DNA of 6,560 bases from an uncultured Oscillospiraceae bacterium (GCA_910584605.1 CAJUAW010000140.1:1-6560); one strand, 5' to 3'; positions 1 to 5,529 are shown, counted from the stretch's first letter. Numbers and translations are program-made. The notes: generated by a model not told the origin, from the sequence alone.

Positions 1-207
1 GCAGCGGTCGCAGGCCAGCTCCAGAACAGAGCGGGCGGTCCCCTCCAGCACCAGGGCGCCGGCGTGGTTGGTCACGCAGCCCTCCACCTGAACGGGATGG
101 ACGATGGGCCTGCTGCCGAAAAAGTCCTCCTGAGACAGGTCCAGCTGGAATTGAAACGCCTTTTTCGCGTCCGGGACATGGATGATATCGCGCAGATCCA
201 GGCGCAT
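1..207 (-). CDS. yceD: YceD/DUF177 family protein, N-terminal 69 residues (runs off the left edge)
   Basis: The frame read leftwards from the ATG at 205-207 is open to the window edge and begins MRLDLRDIIHVPDAKKAF. The visible part ends in LELACDRC (residues 62-69), the cysteine-containing motif typical of the DUF177/YceD family, which usually has a few more Cys further on. The start is supported by GGGGAGG at 214-220, six bases upstream of the ATG. YceD proteins of this family affect 23S rRNA accumulation in E. coli and are normally encoded directly upstream of rpmF (ribosomal protein L32); rpmF would be expected just outside the window on the left. About 100 further residues are probably missing. 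The family call rests on the Cys motif and the N-terminal pattern, and I consider it likely. The exact biochemical role is not known from the sequence. Confidence 0.82.
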   Translation of the reverse strand, partial: MRLDLRDIIHVPDAKKAFQFQLDLSQEDFFGSRPIVHPVQVEGCVTNHAGALVLEGTARSVLELACDRC

Positions 208-213
208 GGCGTT

Positions 214-236
214 CCTCCCCGGGGGAGCGGTCCCCC
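214..236 (-). promoter_or_regulatory. Shine-Dalgarno of yceD next to a GC hairpin in its leader
   Basis: In the minus-strand transcript, GGGGGA (236-231), a CCGC loop and TCCCCC (226-221) form a perfect 6-bp hairpin that ends directly against the ribosome binding site GGGGAGG (220-214). The same C-run can instead pair with the ribosome binding site itself (CTCCC at 227-223 with GGGAG at 219-215). Two mutually exclusive structures are therefore possible, one of which hides the site. The pairing is visible in the sequence; any regulatory use is inference. Confidence 0.45.
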
Positions 237-261
237 ATACTCGCAGAATGGTACGCAGGAT

Positions 262-290
262 ATTATAAAGAATTTCGCTCCAAATGTCAA
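262..290 (-). promoter_or_regulatory. Sigma-A promoter of yceD (perfect consensus)
   Basis: On the minus strand TTGACA (290-285) is followed by exactly 17 bases and TATAAT (267-262), a full match to the housekeeping consensus. The sequence upstream of the -35 box (291-320) is A/T-rich, like an UP element. Transcription should start near 255, giving a leader of roughly 50 bases before the ATG at 207. This indicates strong expression, as expected for a yceD-rpmF operon. Confidence 0.9.
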
Positions 291-301
291 ATACTTTTCA
301 C

Positions 302-320
302 AAATTTCTCCACGAAATTT
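302..320. repeat. Inverted repeat AAATTTC-N5-GAAATTT between divergent promoters
   Basis: A perfect 7-bp inverted repeat (302-308 and 314-320) with five bases between the arms lies in the 31-bp gap between the -35 boxes of the leftward (285-290) and rightward (322-327) promoters. It could be an operator for a dimeric regulator acting on both genes, or simply A/T-rich UP-element sequence that is symmetric by chance. No specific regulator is recognised. Confidence 0.45.
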
Positions 321-321
321 A

Positions 322-350
322 TTGACACCGGCGGCGGAATATGGTGAAAT
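322..350 (+). promoter_or_regulatory. Probable sigma-A promoter of the RluA-family gene
   Basis: TTGACA at 322-327 is followed, 17 bases later, by TGAAAT at 345-350, which matches four of six positions of the -10 consensus. The perfect -35 box, correct spacing and position 30 bases before the start codon of the downstream gene support it. The -10 box is weak and lies inside an inverted repeat, so the promoter may be controlled. Confidence 0.6.
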
Positions 351-356
351 ATTCCG
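335..356. repeat. Inverted repeat CGGAATAT-N6-ATATTCCG over the -10 region
   Basis: Perfect 8-bp arms (335-342 and 349-356) with six bases between them cover the -10 box (345-350) of the rightward promoter and the predicted transcription start. An outer pair, GACAC at 324-328 with GTGTC at 356-360, is also present. The position would suit a repressor operator. As an RNA element it would be at the extreme 5' end or partly untranscribed, so a DNA site is the more natural reading. No known binding-site consensus is recognised. Confidence 0.45.
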
Positions 357-380
357 TGTCGATGGAAGGAGGGCCGCCCC

Positions 381-1331
381 ATGAAGGAATTTACCATCGG
401 AAAGAACGACGCCGGGCAGCGGCTGGACCGCTGGCTGGCTAAAACGCTGCCCCTGCTCCCCGCGCCCCTGGCCCAGAAATACATCCGGCTCAAGCGGGTG
501 AAGGTAAACGGGAAGGGGTCCAAGCGGGACGTCCGCCTCAGCGCGGGGGATGTGCTTCAGCTGTATATCAACGACGAATTTTTTGACCGGCCCACCCCGG
601 AAAACGCCTTTTTGTCCCTCTACCAGCCCAGGCTGAATCTTCTCTACGAGGACGAGCACATCCTGCTGGTGGACAAGCGCCCCGGCATGGTGGTCCACCC
701 TGACGAGTCCGAGCGGGTGAACACCCTGCTCACCCACATCCAGGCGTACCTCTACCAGAAGAAGGAGTGGTCCCCCTACTGGGAGAACTCCTTCGCCCCC
801 GCGCTGTGCAACCGCATCGACCGGAACACCGGCGGGATCGTCATCGCGGCCAAGACTGCCGAGGGGCTGCGGGTGATGAACCAGAAGATCCGGGACCGGG
901 AGCTGAGCAAGTATTACCTGTGCATGGTCCAGGGCCGCATGTCCCCGCCGGAGGGGAAGCTGGAGGGCTGGATCTTTAAGGACGAGGTAAAAAAGCAGGT
1001 CTACGTCCGCAAAACGTTTGAGCCGGGGGCCAAATCGGCGGTGACCCTCTACAGGACTCTGGCGGTGAAGGACGGCCTGTCCCTGGTGGAGTGCGACCTG
1101 ATCACCGGCCGGACCCACCAGATCCGCGCCCAGTTTGCCGCCGCGGGACACCCTTTGATCGGGGACGGCAAGTACGGCAGCGAGCGGGAGAACCGGAAGT
1201 ACGGCCGCCACGGTCAGGCGCTGTACTCCTACAAGCTGACCTTCCACTTTACCACTGAGGCCGGGCCGCTGGAGCCGCTGAACGGCCGGACGTTTCAGGT
1301 GGAGGATGTGGACTTCGCGGCGCTGTTTTGA
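381..1331 (+). CDS. RluA/RluD-family rRNA pseudouridine synthase
   Basis: The 316-residue product matches the RluA family, which isomerises specific uridines in rRNA or tRNA to pseudouridine in the cytoplasm. An S4-like RNA-binding segment occupies about residues 12-65 (GQRLDRWLA, IRLKRVKVNGK, LSAGDVLQLY). The catalytic domain starts near residue 86 (LLYEDEHILLVDKRPGMVVH). The active-site motif NRIDRNTGG is at 144-152 with the catalytic Asp at 147. The family motifs GRTHQIRAQF (243-252) and HPLIGDGKYG (257-266) follow. AAGGAGG at 366-372, eight bases before the ATG, fixes the start. The motif reads NRIDRNTGG rather than HRLDRxTSG. From memory this variant is frequent in Clostridia, so this is probably a subfamily whose exact target base cannot be assigned. 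The length is normal for an S4-containing member. The gene is divergent from yceD and convergent with the chemotaxis gene, with its own promoter and a hairpin after the stop. The family call is secure; the substrate is not. Confidence 0.93.
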   Translation: MKEFTIGKNDAGQRLDRWLAKTLPLLPAPLAQKYIRLKRVKVNGKGSKRDVRLSAGDVLQLYINDEFFDRPTPENAFLSLYQPRLNLLYEDEHILLVDKRPGMVVHPDESERVNTLLTHIQAYLYQKKEWSPYWENSFAPALCNRIDRNTGGIVIAAKTAEGLRVMNQKIRDRELSKYYLCMVQGRMSPPEGKLEGWIFKDEVKKQVYVRKTFEPGAKSAVTLYRTLAVKDGLSLVECDLITGRTHQIRAQFAAAGHPLIGDGKYGSERENRKYGRHGQALYSYKLTFHFTTEAGPLEPLNGRTFQVEDVDFAALF

Positions 1332-1351
1332 CGGTATCCGGGAATATGACG

Positions 1352-1388
1352 GCGAGAGCATTGGGCAGGCCCAATGCTCTCGCTGTTT
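1352..1388 (+). terminator. 15-bp perfect hairpin between convergent genes (intrinsic terminator)
   Basis: GCGAGAGCATTGGGC (1352-1366), the bases AG and the exact reverse complement (1369-1383) form a perfect hairpin 20 bases after the pseudouridine synthase stop. It is followed by TGTTT on the plus strand, a modest U-tract. The same hairpin lies 34 bases beyond the stop of the convergent chemotaxis gene. It could therefore act in both directions, although the minus-strand side has no clear U-run. The 2-base gap means the closing pair probably opens to a CAGG tetraloop. Confidence 0.8.
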
Positions 1389-1417
1389 CAGTGTTCAGTC
1401 TGCCGCAGTCCAGGGGA

Positions 1418-3085
1418 TCACTTGAGGCGGAAGGCGGCGACCAGGCTCTTGAGGCGGCTGGCCTGAGAGGAGAGGTGCTGGCTGGCGGCGGCGCTCTCTT
1501 CGCTGGTGGCGGAGTTGGTCTGGACCACGCTGGCAATCTGGTCGATGCCCTCGGTAACCTGGTCGAGGGCGATGGTCTGCTTCCCCACCGCTTCCACTAC
1601 GATGGACATCTGCGACGTCACGCCTCCGGCGCTGACGCTGGTGCGCTCCAGAGCCTGCGTGACCTCGGTCACAACGCTGCTGCCCTCGGTCACAGCGGCG
1701 ATGGAGCTTTCGATCAGGTCCTTGGTGGCCTTGGCGGCCTCGTCAGACTTGTTGGCCAGGTTGCGGACCTCGTCCGCGACCACAGCGAAGCCCTTTCCGG
1801 CGGTTCCGGCCCGGGCCGCCTCCACGGCGGCGTTCAAGGCCAGAATATTGGTCTGGAAGGCGATGTTTTCAATGGTGGCAATGATCTTTCCAATCTCCTC
1901 GGAGGAGCTGGAGATCTTGCCCATAGCGGTGTTGAGCTGCCGGACGTATTCCATGCTGACGCCCAGCTGGCCGCCCGCCTGCTCCACGAACTGGCCGGCC
2001 TCCTCGGTGGCGTGGGCGGTCCGCTTGGCGATTCCGGAGATGTTGTTGATGGTGGCGGAGAGCTCCTGCACGGAGCTGGCCTGCTCTGTGGCGCCCTGGG
2101 CCAGGGCCTGGGCCCCGTTGGACACCTGCTCGGCGCTGTAGGACACCTGCTCGGCGCTCTCGCGAATCTGGCGCATGGTATCGTTGAGCTTGGACTGGAT
2201 GCTGTCCAAGGAGGTCTTGATGGACATAAAGTCGCCCACGTATTCCTGCTGGGTGGAGGCGGTCAGGTCTCCCGAGGCGATGGCGTTGAGGATGGACGAG
2301 ATCTCCCCTATGTAGGATTGGAGGAGCTGGATCGTCCGCTCAAACATATGGGCCAGGTAGCCGATCTCGTCGTTGGAGTGGATGGTGATGCCGCTGCTGC
2401 CGCTGCCGTTCAGGCCCAGGTTCCCCTGCTCCAGGCGGCTGGCTACCTGAGTGATCTCAGCCAGGGGATTGGAGACCGTCTTTTTCAGATAGGCCGCCAT
2501 GAAAAAGACGCATGCGACAATGACGGCAAGGCTCACCAGGGAGGACCAGAGGATGGTCATCACGATCTGGTGGTTGGCGTCCGCGGAGGAAATACCGGCA
2601 AAGATCAGGCCGTTGACCGCTCCGGAACCGTCCCTGGTGGGGACGTAGGAGCACAGGTACTCCTCGTCCAGGATGGTCGCTTTGCCCACGTAGCTCTGTC
2701 CCTGCTGCAGCACGATCTCAGACAGAGAGGAGGACAGCGTGGTGCCCACGGCCCGCTTTCCGTTCTGGATCACGGTGGTATAGGCCCGGGTATTCCCCTC
2801 GAAAATGGTAAATTCACAGCCCATGCGGGTCTTCAGCTCGTCCAGCAGCTGATTCATGTCCCCTGTGCCGTCAGACTGGCTCAGCACATAATTGAGCATG
2901 TTGGTGCCATTGGTGCATCGCTGTTCCAGCATCTCTGTGGTCAGGGAGCGGAACATGATCACGCACATGCTCACCGCCAACACTACGGAGATCATCTGCA
3001 TGATGATGACCACATTGCCTACCTTCTTGCCGATGCGAGTCTGCTTCCCTTCCAGGGCTCTGGTTGAAACTTTATTTCTTTTCAT
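1418..3085 (-). CDS. Methyl-accepting chemotaxis protein with periplasm-side Cache-type sensor
   Basis: The 555-residue product is a complete transmembrane chemoreceptor that would relay ligand binding to CheA/CheW. A short basic N-terminus leads to a first membrane helix (about 23-45). An extracytoplasmic domain of about 130 residues follows (46-174). Its end (YVGKATILDEEYLCSY, then GAVNGLIFAGI, 132-165) resembles a single-Cache fold. A second helix is at about 175-199. HAMP follows (about 200-255), then a second HAMP-like segment with SGDLT and YVGDF (271-286). The cytoplasmic hairpin has its tip at 405-444 (IENIAFQTNILALNAAVEAA, then KGFAVVADEVRNLA). At the tip the usual AGE reads AGT (Thr428). 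There is no C-terminal CheR-binding pentapeptide; the protein ends AAFRLK. GGAG at 3096-3099, ten bases before the ATG, supports the start. It is a single-gene unit with its own sigma-A-like promoter. I saw no FliA-type flagellar promoter and no che or fli gene nearby. The ligand is unknown. Confidence 0.95.
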   Translation of the reverse strand: MKRNKVSTRALEGKQTRIGKKVGNVVIIMQMISVVLAVSMCVIMFRSLTTEMLEQRCTNGTNMLNYVLSQSDGTGDMNQLLDELKTRMGCEFTIFEGNTRAYTTVIQNGKRAVGTTLSSSLSEIVLQQGQSYVGKATILDEEYLCSYVPTRDGSGAVNGLIFAGISSADANHQIVMTILWSSLVSLAVIVACVFFMAAYLKKTVSNPLAEITQVASRLEQGNLGLNGSGSSGITIHSNDEIGYLAHMFERTIQLLQSYIGEISSILNAIASGDLTASTQQEYVGDFMSIKTSLDSIQSKLNDTMRQIRESAEQVSYSAEQVSNGAQALAQGATEQASSVQELSATINNISGIAKRTAHATEEAGQFVEQAGGQLGVSMEYVRQLNTAMGKISSSSEEIGKIIATIENIAFQTNILALNAAVEAARAGTAGKGFAVVADEVRNLANKSDEAAKATKDLIESSIAAVTEGSSVVTEVTQALERTSVSAGGVTSQMSIVVEAVGKQTIALDQVTEGIDQIASVVQTNSATSEESAAASQHLSSQASRLKSLVAAFRLK

Positions 3086-3143
3086 AGCGATCTAACTCCA
3101 TTTGTCTGTTAGAATTAAAAAGCAGCGTTCAGCCACATGGGAA

Positions 3144-3172
3144 ATTATACTCAGACACAATGATTTTTGCAA
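3144..3172 (-). promoter_or_regulatory. Sigma-A-like promoter of the chemotaxis receptor gene
   Basis: On the minus strand TTGCAA (3172-3167) is followed by 17 bases and a perfect TATAAT (3149-3144). The -35 box matches four of six consensus positions. Transcription should begin near 3137, leaving a leader of about 50 bases before the ATG at 3085. Confidence 0.75.
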
Positions 3173-3261
3173 GTCATTTTTCCGCTTGTTTTTCTTCCCT
3201 GCAGGCGCGTTCTTTCATGCACTTTATCGGTATCTCCGGGACAACAAGATTGGATCAAATC

Positions 3262-3316
3262 ATACAACACAAAACAAGCCATAAAACCCTCGCATAAAGG
3301 ATTTCATGGCTTGTTT
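3262..3316 (-). terminator. Terminator of the tRNA-Ser operon
   Basis: Read on the minus strand, an 11-bp perfect stem (AAACAAGCCAT at 3316-3306 with ATGGCTTGTTT at 3282-3272) starts at the last base of the tRNA CCA end. Its interior can pair further (AAATCC with GGTTT-type bases). It is followed by a U-rich stretch TGTGTTGTATG (3271-3261). The position immediately after the tRNA and the orientation of the U-rich side indicate an intrinsic terminator; the internal loop is fairly large. Confidence 0.75.
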
Positions 3317-3407
3317 GGCGCAGAAGGGGGGATTCGAACCCCCGCACGGTTTTACCCGCCTACTCCCTTAGCAGGGGAGCCCCTTATAGCCACTTGGGTA
3401 CTTCTGC
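3316..3407 (-). tRNA. tRNA-Ser, anticodon GCU, CCA encoded
   Basis: The 7-bp acceptor stem pairs GCAGAAG (3407-3401) with CTTCTGC (3326-3320), followed by discriminator G (3319) and an encoded CCA (3318-3316). The anticodon arm is CTCCC / CTGCTAA / GGGAG with anticodon GCT at 3372-3370, which reads AGC and AGU serine codons. A long variable arm (TAGGCGGGTAAAACCGTGC) marks it as class II. The T arm is GGGGG-TTCGAAT-CCCCC. Discriminator G and the long variable arm are serine identity features. It is the second gene of a two-tRNA unit. Confidence 0.97.
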
Positions 3408-3455
3408 ATGGCTGCAAGTAAAGAGGTTGTATTGATTTGCCGGAGGAGAGAAAAG

Positions 3456-3542
3456 TGGCGGAGAGAGTGGGATTCGAACCCACGGCTCTTGCGAGTCACT
3501 GGTTTTCAAGACCAGCTCCTTAAACCACTCGGACATCTCTCC
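3456..3542 (-). tRNA. tRNA-Ser, anticodon UGA, CCA encoded
   Basis: The 7-bp acceptor stem pairs GGAGAGA (3542-3536) with TCTCTCC (3466-3460), followed by discriminator G (3459) and an encoded CCA (3458-3456). The anticodon arm is CTGGT / CTTGAAA / ACCAG with anticodon TGA at 3508-3506, for UCN serine codons. The variable arm contains a CTC-GCAA-GAG stem, and the T arm is GTGGG-TTCGAAT-CCCAC. It is the first gene of the operon. The 48-base gap to tRNA-Ser(GCU) shows no promoter or gene of its own. Confidence 0.97.
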
Positions 3543-3570
3543 AACCGTACTCCAATCAGAGACGTTTGTT

Positions 3571-3599
3571 ATCATACCACTTGTCTCCTGATTTGTCAA
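3571..3599 (-). promoter_or_regulatory. Strong sigma-A promoter of the tRNA-Ser operon
   Basis: On the minus strand a perfect TTGACA (3599-3594) is followed by 17 bases and TATGAT (3576-3571), five of six consensus matches. Upstream is a run of six T (3615-3610) within an A/T-rich patch, like an UP element. Transcription would start near 3564, about 22 bases before the mature 5' end of tRNA-Ser(UGA). Confidence 0.88.
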
Positions 3600-3634
3600 G
3601 TGCTTTTGCAAAAAATTCCTCTCGTTGGGATGGC

Positions 3635-3656
3635 GGCCCCTCCCTCGGGGGGAGCC
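3635..3656 (-). terminator. GC-rich hairpin after bofA, possible terminator
   Basis: In the minus-strand RNA, GGCUCC (3656-3651) pairs with GGGGCC (3640-3635), including one G-U wobble, with two further C-G pairs inside and a CGAG loop. The wobble would be an A-C mismatch in the opposite transcript, so the fold favours the minus strand. There is no immediate U-tract; the nearest run of T is about 20 bases further on (3615-3610). It is only a possible terminator separating bofA from the tRNA promoter. Confidence 0.4.
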
Positions 3657-3691
3657 TGCAACCATGCCGCGTCACAGCAGGGGAGGGGCCC

Positions 3692-3711
3692 GGCCCTGTT
3701 ACCGCAGGGCC
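3692..3711 (-). repeat. 7-bp hairpin enclosing the bofA stop codon
   Basis: GGCCCTG (3692-3698) and CAGGGCC (3705-3711) are perfect inverted arms, and the 6-base loop contains the TAA stop of bofA. There is no U-tract after it, so it is not a standard terminator. It may protect the 3' end or be chance in GC-rich sequence. Confidence 0.4.
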
Positions 3712-3965
3712 CATTGGAGCATCAGCAGCAGGCCGAAGCCGGGCGCGCCCAGCAGGCCCAGCACCAGGGCGTTCACCAGATTGACCCCCAGCTGGATTCC
3801 GATGAGATGGCTCACCTGGGAGAACAGGGCCAGGACCGCCAGGCCCACGGAGGAGCGCAGGGTCAGGCGGAGCAGCCGGGCCGCCGGACGGTGCAGGAGG
3901 AGCAGGGCGGCGCACAGCAGCAGTCCGGCCAGGCACCAGGCCATGTATCCAGGGATGGGGGTCAT
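3699..3965 (-). CDS. bofA: BofA-family membrane protein (pro-sigma-K processing inhibitor family)
   Basis: The 88-residue product is almost entirely hydrophobic. It has likely membrane segments at about 7-24, 38-57 and 62-84, and a conserved-looking C-terminal half, IGIQLGVNLVNALVLGLLG (55-73) then APGFGLLLMLQW, matching the BofA family pattern. In B. subtilis BofA sits in the outer forespore membrane and holds the SpoIVFB protease inactive until pro-sigma-K is to be cut. In Clostridia the role is less certain. The start overlaps the stop of yaaL in an ATGA arrangement (3962-3965), and GGAG at 3974-3977 is eight bases upstream, indicating translational coupling. The preceding DUF2508 gene is the classical partner of bofA and strengthens the call. 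Length is typical. The usual recR/dnaX neighbours are absent. Confidence 0.85.
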   Translation of the reverse strand: MTPIPGYMAWCLAGLLLCAALLLLHRPAARLLRLTLRSSVGLAVLALFSQVSHLIGIQLGVNLVNALVLGLLGAPGFGLLLMLQWALR

Positions 3966-4201
3966 GTGATGCTCTCCAGCTCTTTCACGCGGCGCAGCAG
4001 GTAATTGTACCGGGCATGGAGGGAGTTGATCTCAAAGACGTAGGACTCGATCAGATCGCTGTCGCTGGCGTTGTTGAAGCCGCCATAGGCCTGGTTGATC
4101 AGGGTACGGGTGTGGGCCAGGGACTGCATCAGCTCCCGGCGCTCCTCTTCCTGGGCGGGGCTTCCGCGGCGGAGGGAGGCTCGTTTGGTGGACTGGGGCA
4201 T
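3962..4201 (-). CDS. yaaL: YaaL/DUF2508 family small protein
   Basis: The 79-residue product starts MPQSTKRASLRRGSPAQEEE. Its helical, charged C-terminal half reads FNNASDSDLIESYVFEINSL (42-61) followed by HARYNYLLRRVKE. This matches the DUF2508/YaaL family, small cytoplasmic proteins of unknown function that are usually encoded between recR and bofA. The start at 4201 is chosen because AAGGAG lies at 4210-4215, eight bases upstream. An in-frame ATG at 4258 would add 19 residues but has no ribosome binding site and would sit inside the proposed promoter. The stop overlaps the bofA start by four bases. The gene follows a terminator and a sigma-E-like promoter, so with bofA it appears to form a two-gene unit. 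Confidence 0.85.
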   Translation of the reverse strand: MPQSTKRASLRRGSPAQEEERRELMQSLAHTRTLINQAYGGFNNASDSDLIESYVFEINSLHARYNYLLRRVKELESIT

Positions 4202-4236
4202 AGTGTAGACTCCTTTCTCAGTTGGGCGGTTGGTAC

Positions 4237-4264
4237 ATTCTATGGATAGTTTGGACAAATATTC
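4237..4264 (-). promoter_or_regulatory. Candidate sigma-E (mother-cell) promoter of yaaL-bofA
   Basis: On the minus strand GAATATT (4264-4258) and CATAGAAT (4244-4237) are separated by 13 bases. These match the B. subtilis sigma-E pattern KMATATT ... CATACAHT at all seven and at seven of eight positions. The spacing is at or one base below the usual range as I remember it. No convincing sigma-A promoter is present in this 114-base gap. Transcription would begin near 4230, ahead of the ribosome binding site at 4215-4210. bofA belongs to the sigma-E regulon in B. subtilis, which fits. Confidence 0.6.
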
Positions 4265-4277
4265 CAGCCGCTAACCA

Positions 4278-4307
4278 AGAAAAAGCGCCCGGCGGACTAC
4301 CGGACGC
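4278..4307 (-). terminator. Intrinsic terminator of the SLH-domain gene
   Basis: In the minus-strand RNA, GCGUCCGG (4307-4300), a 7-base loop and CCGGGCGC (4292-4285) form an 8-bp stem with one U-G wobble, followed directly by UUUUUC (4284-4279). It begins nine bases after the stop of the SLH gene. The U-run and wobble both fit minus-strand transcription. Confidence 0.92.
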
Positions 4308-4315
4308 AGGAGGGG

Positions 4316-5485
4316 TTACCACATGCTGCGGGAGGACTGGGGGCTTCGCAGGGCGTACAGGGCCTGGGCCAGCTCCGCCCGGGTGACGGCGCTGCCGGGC
4401 CGCAGTTCGCCGCCGTCGGGAACGAGGAGGCGGTGAGAGAGGGCCCAGCACATACTGTCGTAGGCCCAGGAGGAGACTTCGTCATGGTCGGTGTAGCGGG
4501 ACAGATCCGCGGCGTACAGGTTGGAGCCGGCGGGCTTGGCAGAGCGGGCCAGAATCGAAACCAGCTGTTCCCGGGTCAGGGAGGCCTCCGGCAGGAAGGA
4601 GCCGTCGGCGTAGCCGGCGATGAGGCCCTCCTGCTGGCACCAGCACACCGCCGGATAGTACCAGATGCCGGGCTCCACGTCGGTAAAGCTGGCCGGGTCC
4701 GCAGAGGGGCTGCCGCCCACCGCCCACAGCACCTGGGCCAGCTGCGCCCGGTTCAGCGTCTCGTCGGGGCCGAAGCGGCCGTCCTCCAGGCCGGAAAACC
4801 AGCCCTGGGTCAGGCTGTACTCGATGGCCTCCTGGTAGGGGGCGTTCCGGGGGACGTCCCAGGGGATCAGATCGTCCCCAAAAATTTCCAGGTAATACAG
4901 CTGCTCATAGGTCTGCCCGTCGGCGGGCTCGGTGCGGCTGAGGGTGATCTGGCAGAGCGGCCAGCTGGTCACAGAGGATTCCGCCCCCAGGAGCTGGGCC
5001 CGGGCCGTTTCCCGCTCGTCAAAGCGGGATGCCAGGTCCTCGGCGGACAGGATGTAGGTCTGTCCTGGGGTGAGGGCCTCGTTCCCGCCCTGGGTCAGCC
5101 TGCCCTGGGCGGTCAGGGAATCCCAGGACGGCTCCTCGCCCCCCTCCAGCCGCTCATAGAGGCCGTCTCCGTCCACATCGGTGAGGTAGTCCACCGTCAC
5201 CCAGACGCCCTCTGCCTTGGGCTGGATGTAGAGGCTGGCGTCGCCGGTGACCCGGTTGACCTTGCAGTCGTAAGCGTCGTCCTGCTCATACTGGAAGGCC
5301 CCGTCCTCCTCCTGGCGGTAGGTGGAGATGCGAATGGTCCGGTCCGGGACCTCCATGTCGGCGGCGTCGATGCGGAAATCGGCAAAGGGCTCCGCCGGCG
5401 TGAGGGCCAGGGCGGAGGGGGCGGAAAGGGAGGCGGCGAGGGCCAGAGACAGCGCGGCGGCTGTGAGTCGGTTCAAGACGTTCAT
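4316..5485 (-). CDS. Exported protein with three C-terminal SLH repeats and an EF-hand-like loop
   Basis: The 389-residue product begins with a Sec-type signal peptide (Asn, Arg, then a hydrophobic run to about residue 22, with likely cleavage after ALA near 28). Residues 30-210 form a domain I do not recognise. It contains DVDGDGLYERLE (103-114), which fits the 12-residue calcium loop with acidic residues at positions 1, 3, 5, 9 and 12 and Gly at 6. Three S-layer homology repeats follow at about 215-258 (LEDGRFGPDETLNRAQLAQV), 267-316 (YADGSFLPEASLTREQLVSI) and 330-380 (LRPGSAVTRAELAQALYALR). SLH triplets bind pyruvylated or similar secondary wall polymers, so the protein should be anchored on the cell surface. 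The second and third repeats keep the TRE/TRA motif; the first has NRA. AAGGAG at 5494-5499, eight bases before the ATG, fixes the start. It is a single-gene unit with its own promoter and terminator. Its substrate or partner is unknown. Confidence 0.92.
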   Translation of the reverse strand: MNVLNRLTAAALSLALAASLSAPSALALTPAEPFADFRIDAADMEVPDRTIRISTYRQEEDGAFQYEQDDAYDCKVNRVTGDASLYIQPKAEGVWVTVDYLTDVDGDGLYERLEGGEEPSWDSLTAQGRLTQGGNEALTPGQTYILSAEDLASRFDERETARAQLLGAESSVTSWPLCQITLSRTEPADGQTYEQLYYLEIFGDDLIPWDVPRNAPYQEAIEYSLTQGWFSGLEDGRFGPDETLNRAQLAQVLWAVGGSPSADPASFTDVEPGIWYYPAVCWCQQEGLIAGYADGSFLPEASLTREQLVSILARSAKPAGSNLYAADLSRYTDHDEVSSWAYDSMCWALSHRLLVPDGGELRPGSAVTRAELAQALYALRSPQSSRSMW

Positions 5486-5529
5486 AGAGCGAGCTCCTTT
5501 CTGGGGACGCTTGGGTTAGGGTTAAGGAT

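Noticed and set aside
72..1361. Long open frame (429 codons) on the minus strand opposite the pseudouridine synthase
   Set aside because: It is antisense to a gene with clear family motifs, has no ribosome binding site of note, and reads as low-complexity sequence typical of a GC-rich mirror frame.
1328..3067. Long open frame (579 codons) on the plus strand opposite the chemotaxis receptor
   Set aside because: It is a Gly/Leu/Ala/His-rich mirror of the receptor coding strand, has no recognisable domain, and begins inside the terminator region.
3100..3175. FliA (flagellar sigma factor) promoter for the chemotaxis receptor
   Set aside because: No TAAA-N15-GCCGATAA-like pair was found; a sigma-A-type promoter explains the start.
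3408..4004. Plus-strand frame across the tRNA-Ser(UGA) gene and bofA
   Set aside because: It runs through a structural RNA gene and opposite bofA/yaaL, so it is not credible as a gene.
4202..4258. Upstream ATG that would extend yaaL by 19 residues
   Set aside because: It has no ribosome binding site, whereas the ATG at 4201 has AAGGAG at ideal spacing; the extension would cover the proposed promoter.
5511..5527. Telomere-like TTAGGG-type repeats (TTGGGTTAGGGTTAAGG)
   Set aside because: Only two imperfect copies in a short leader; chance in a bacterial sequence.
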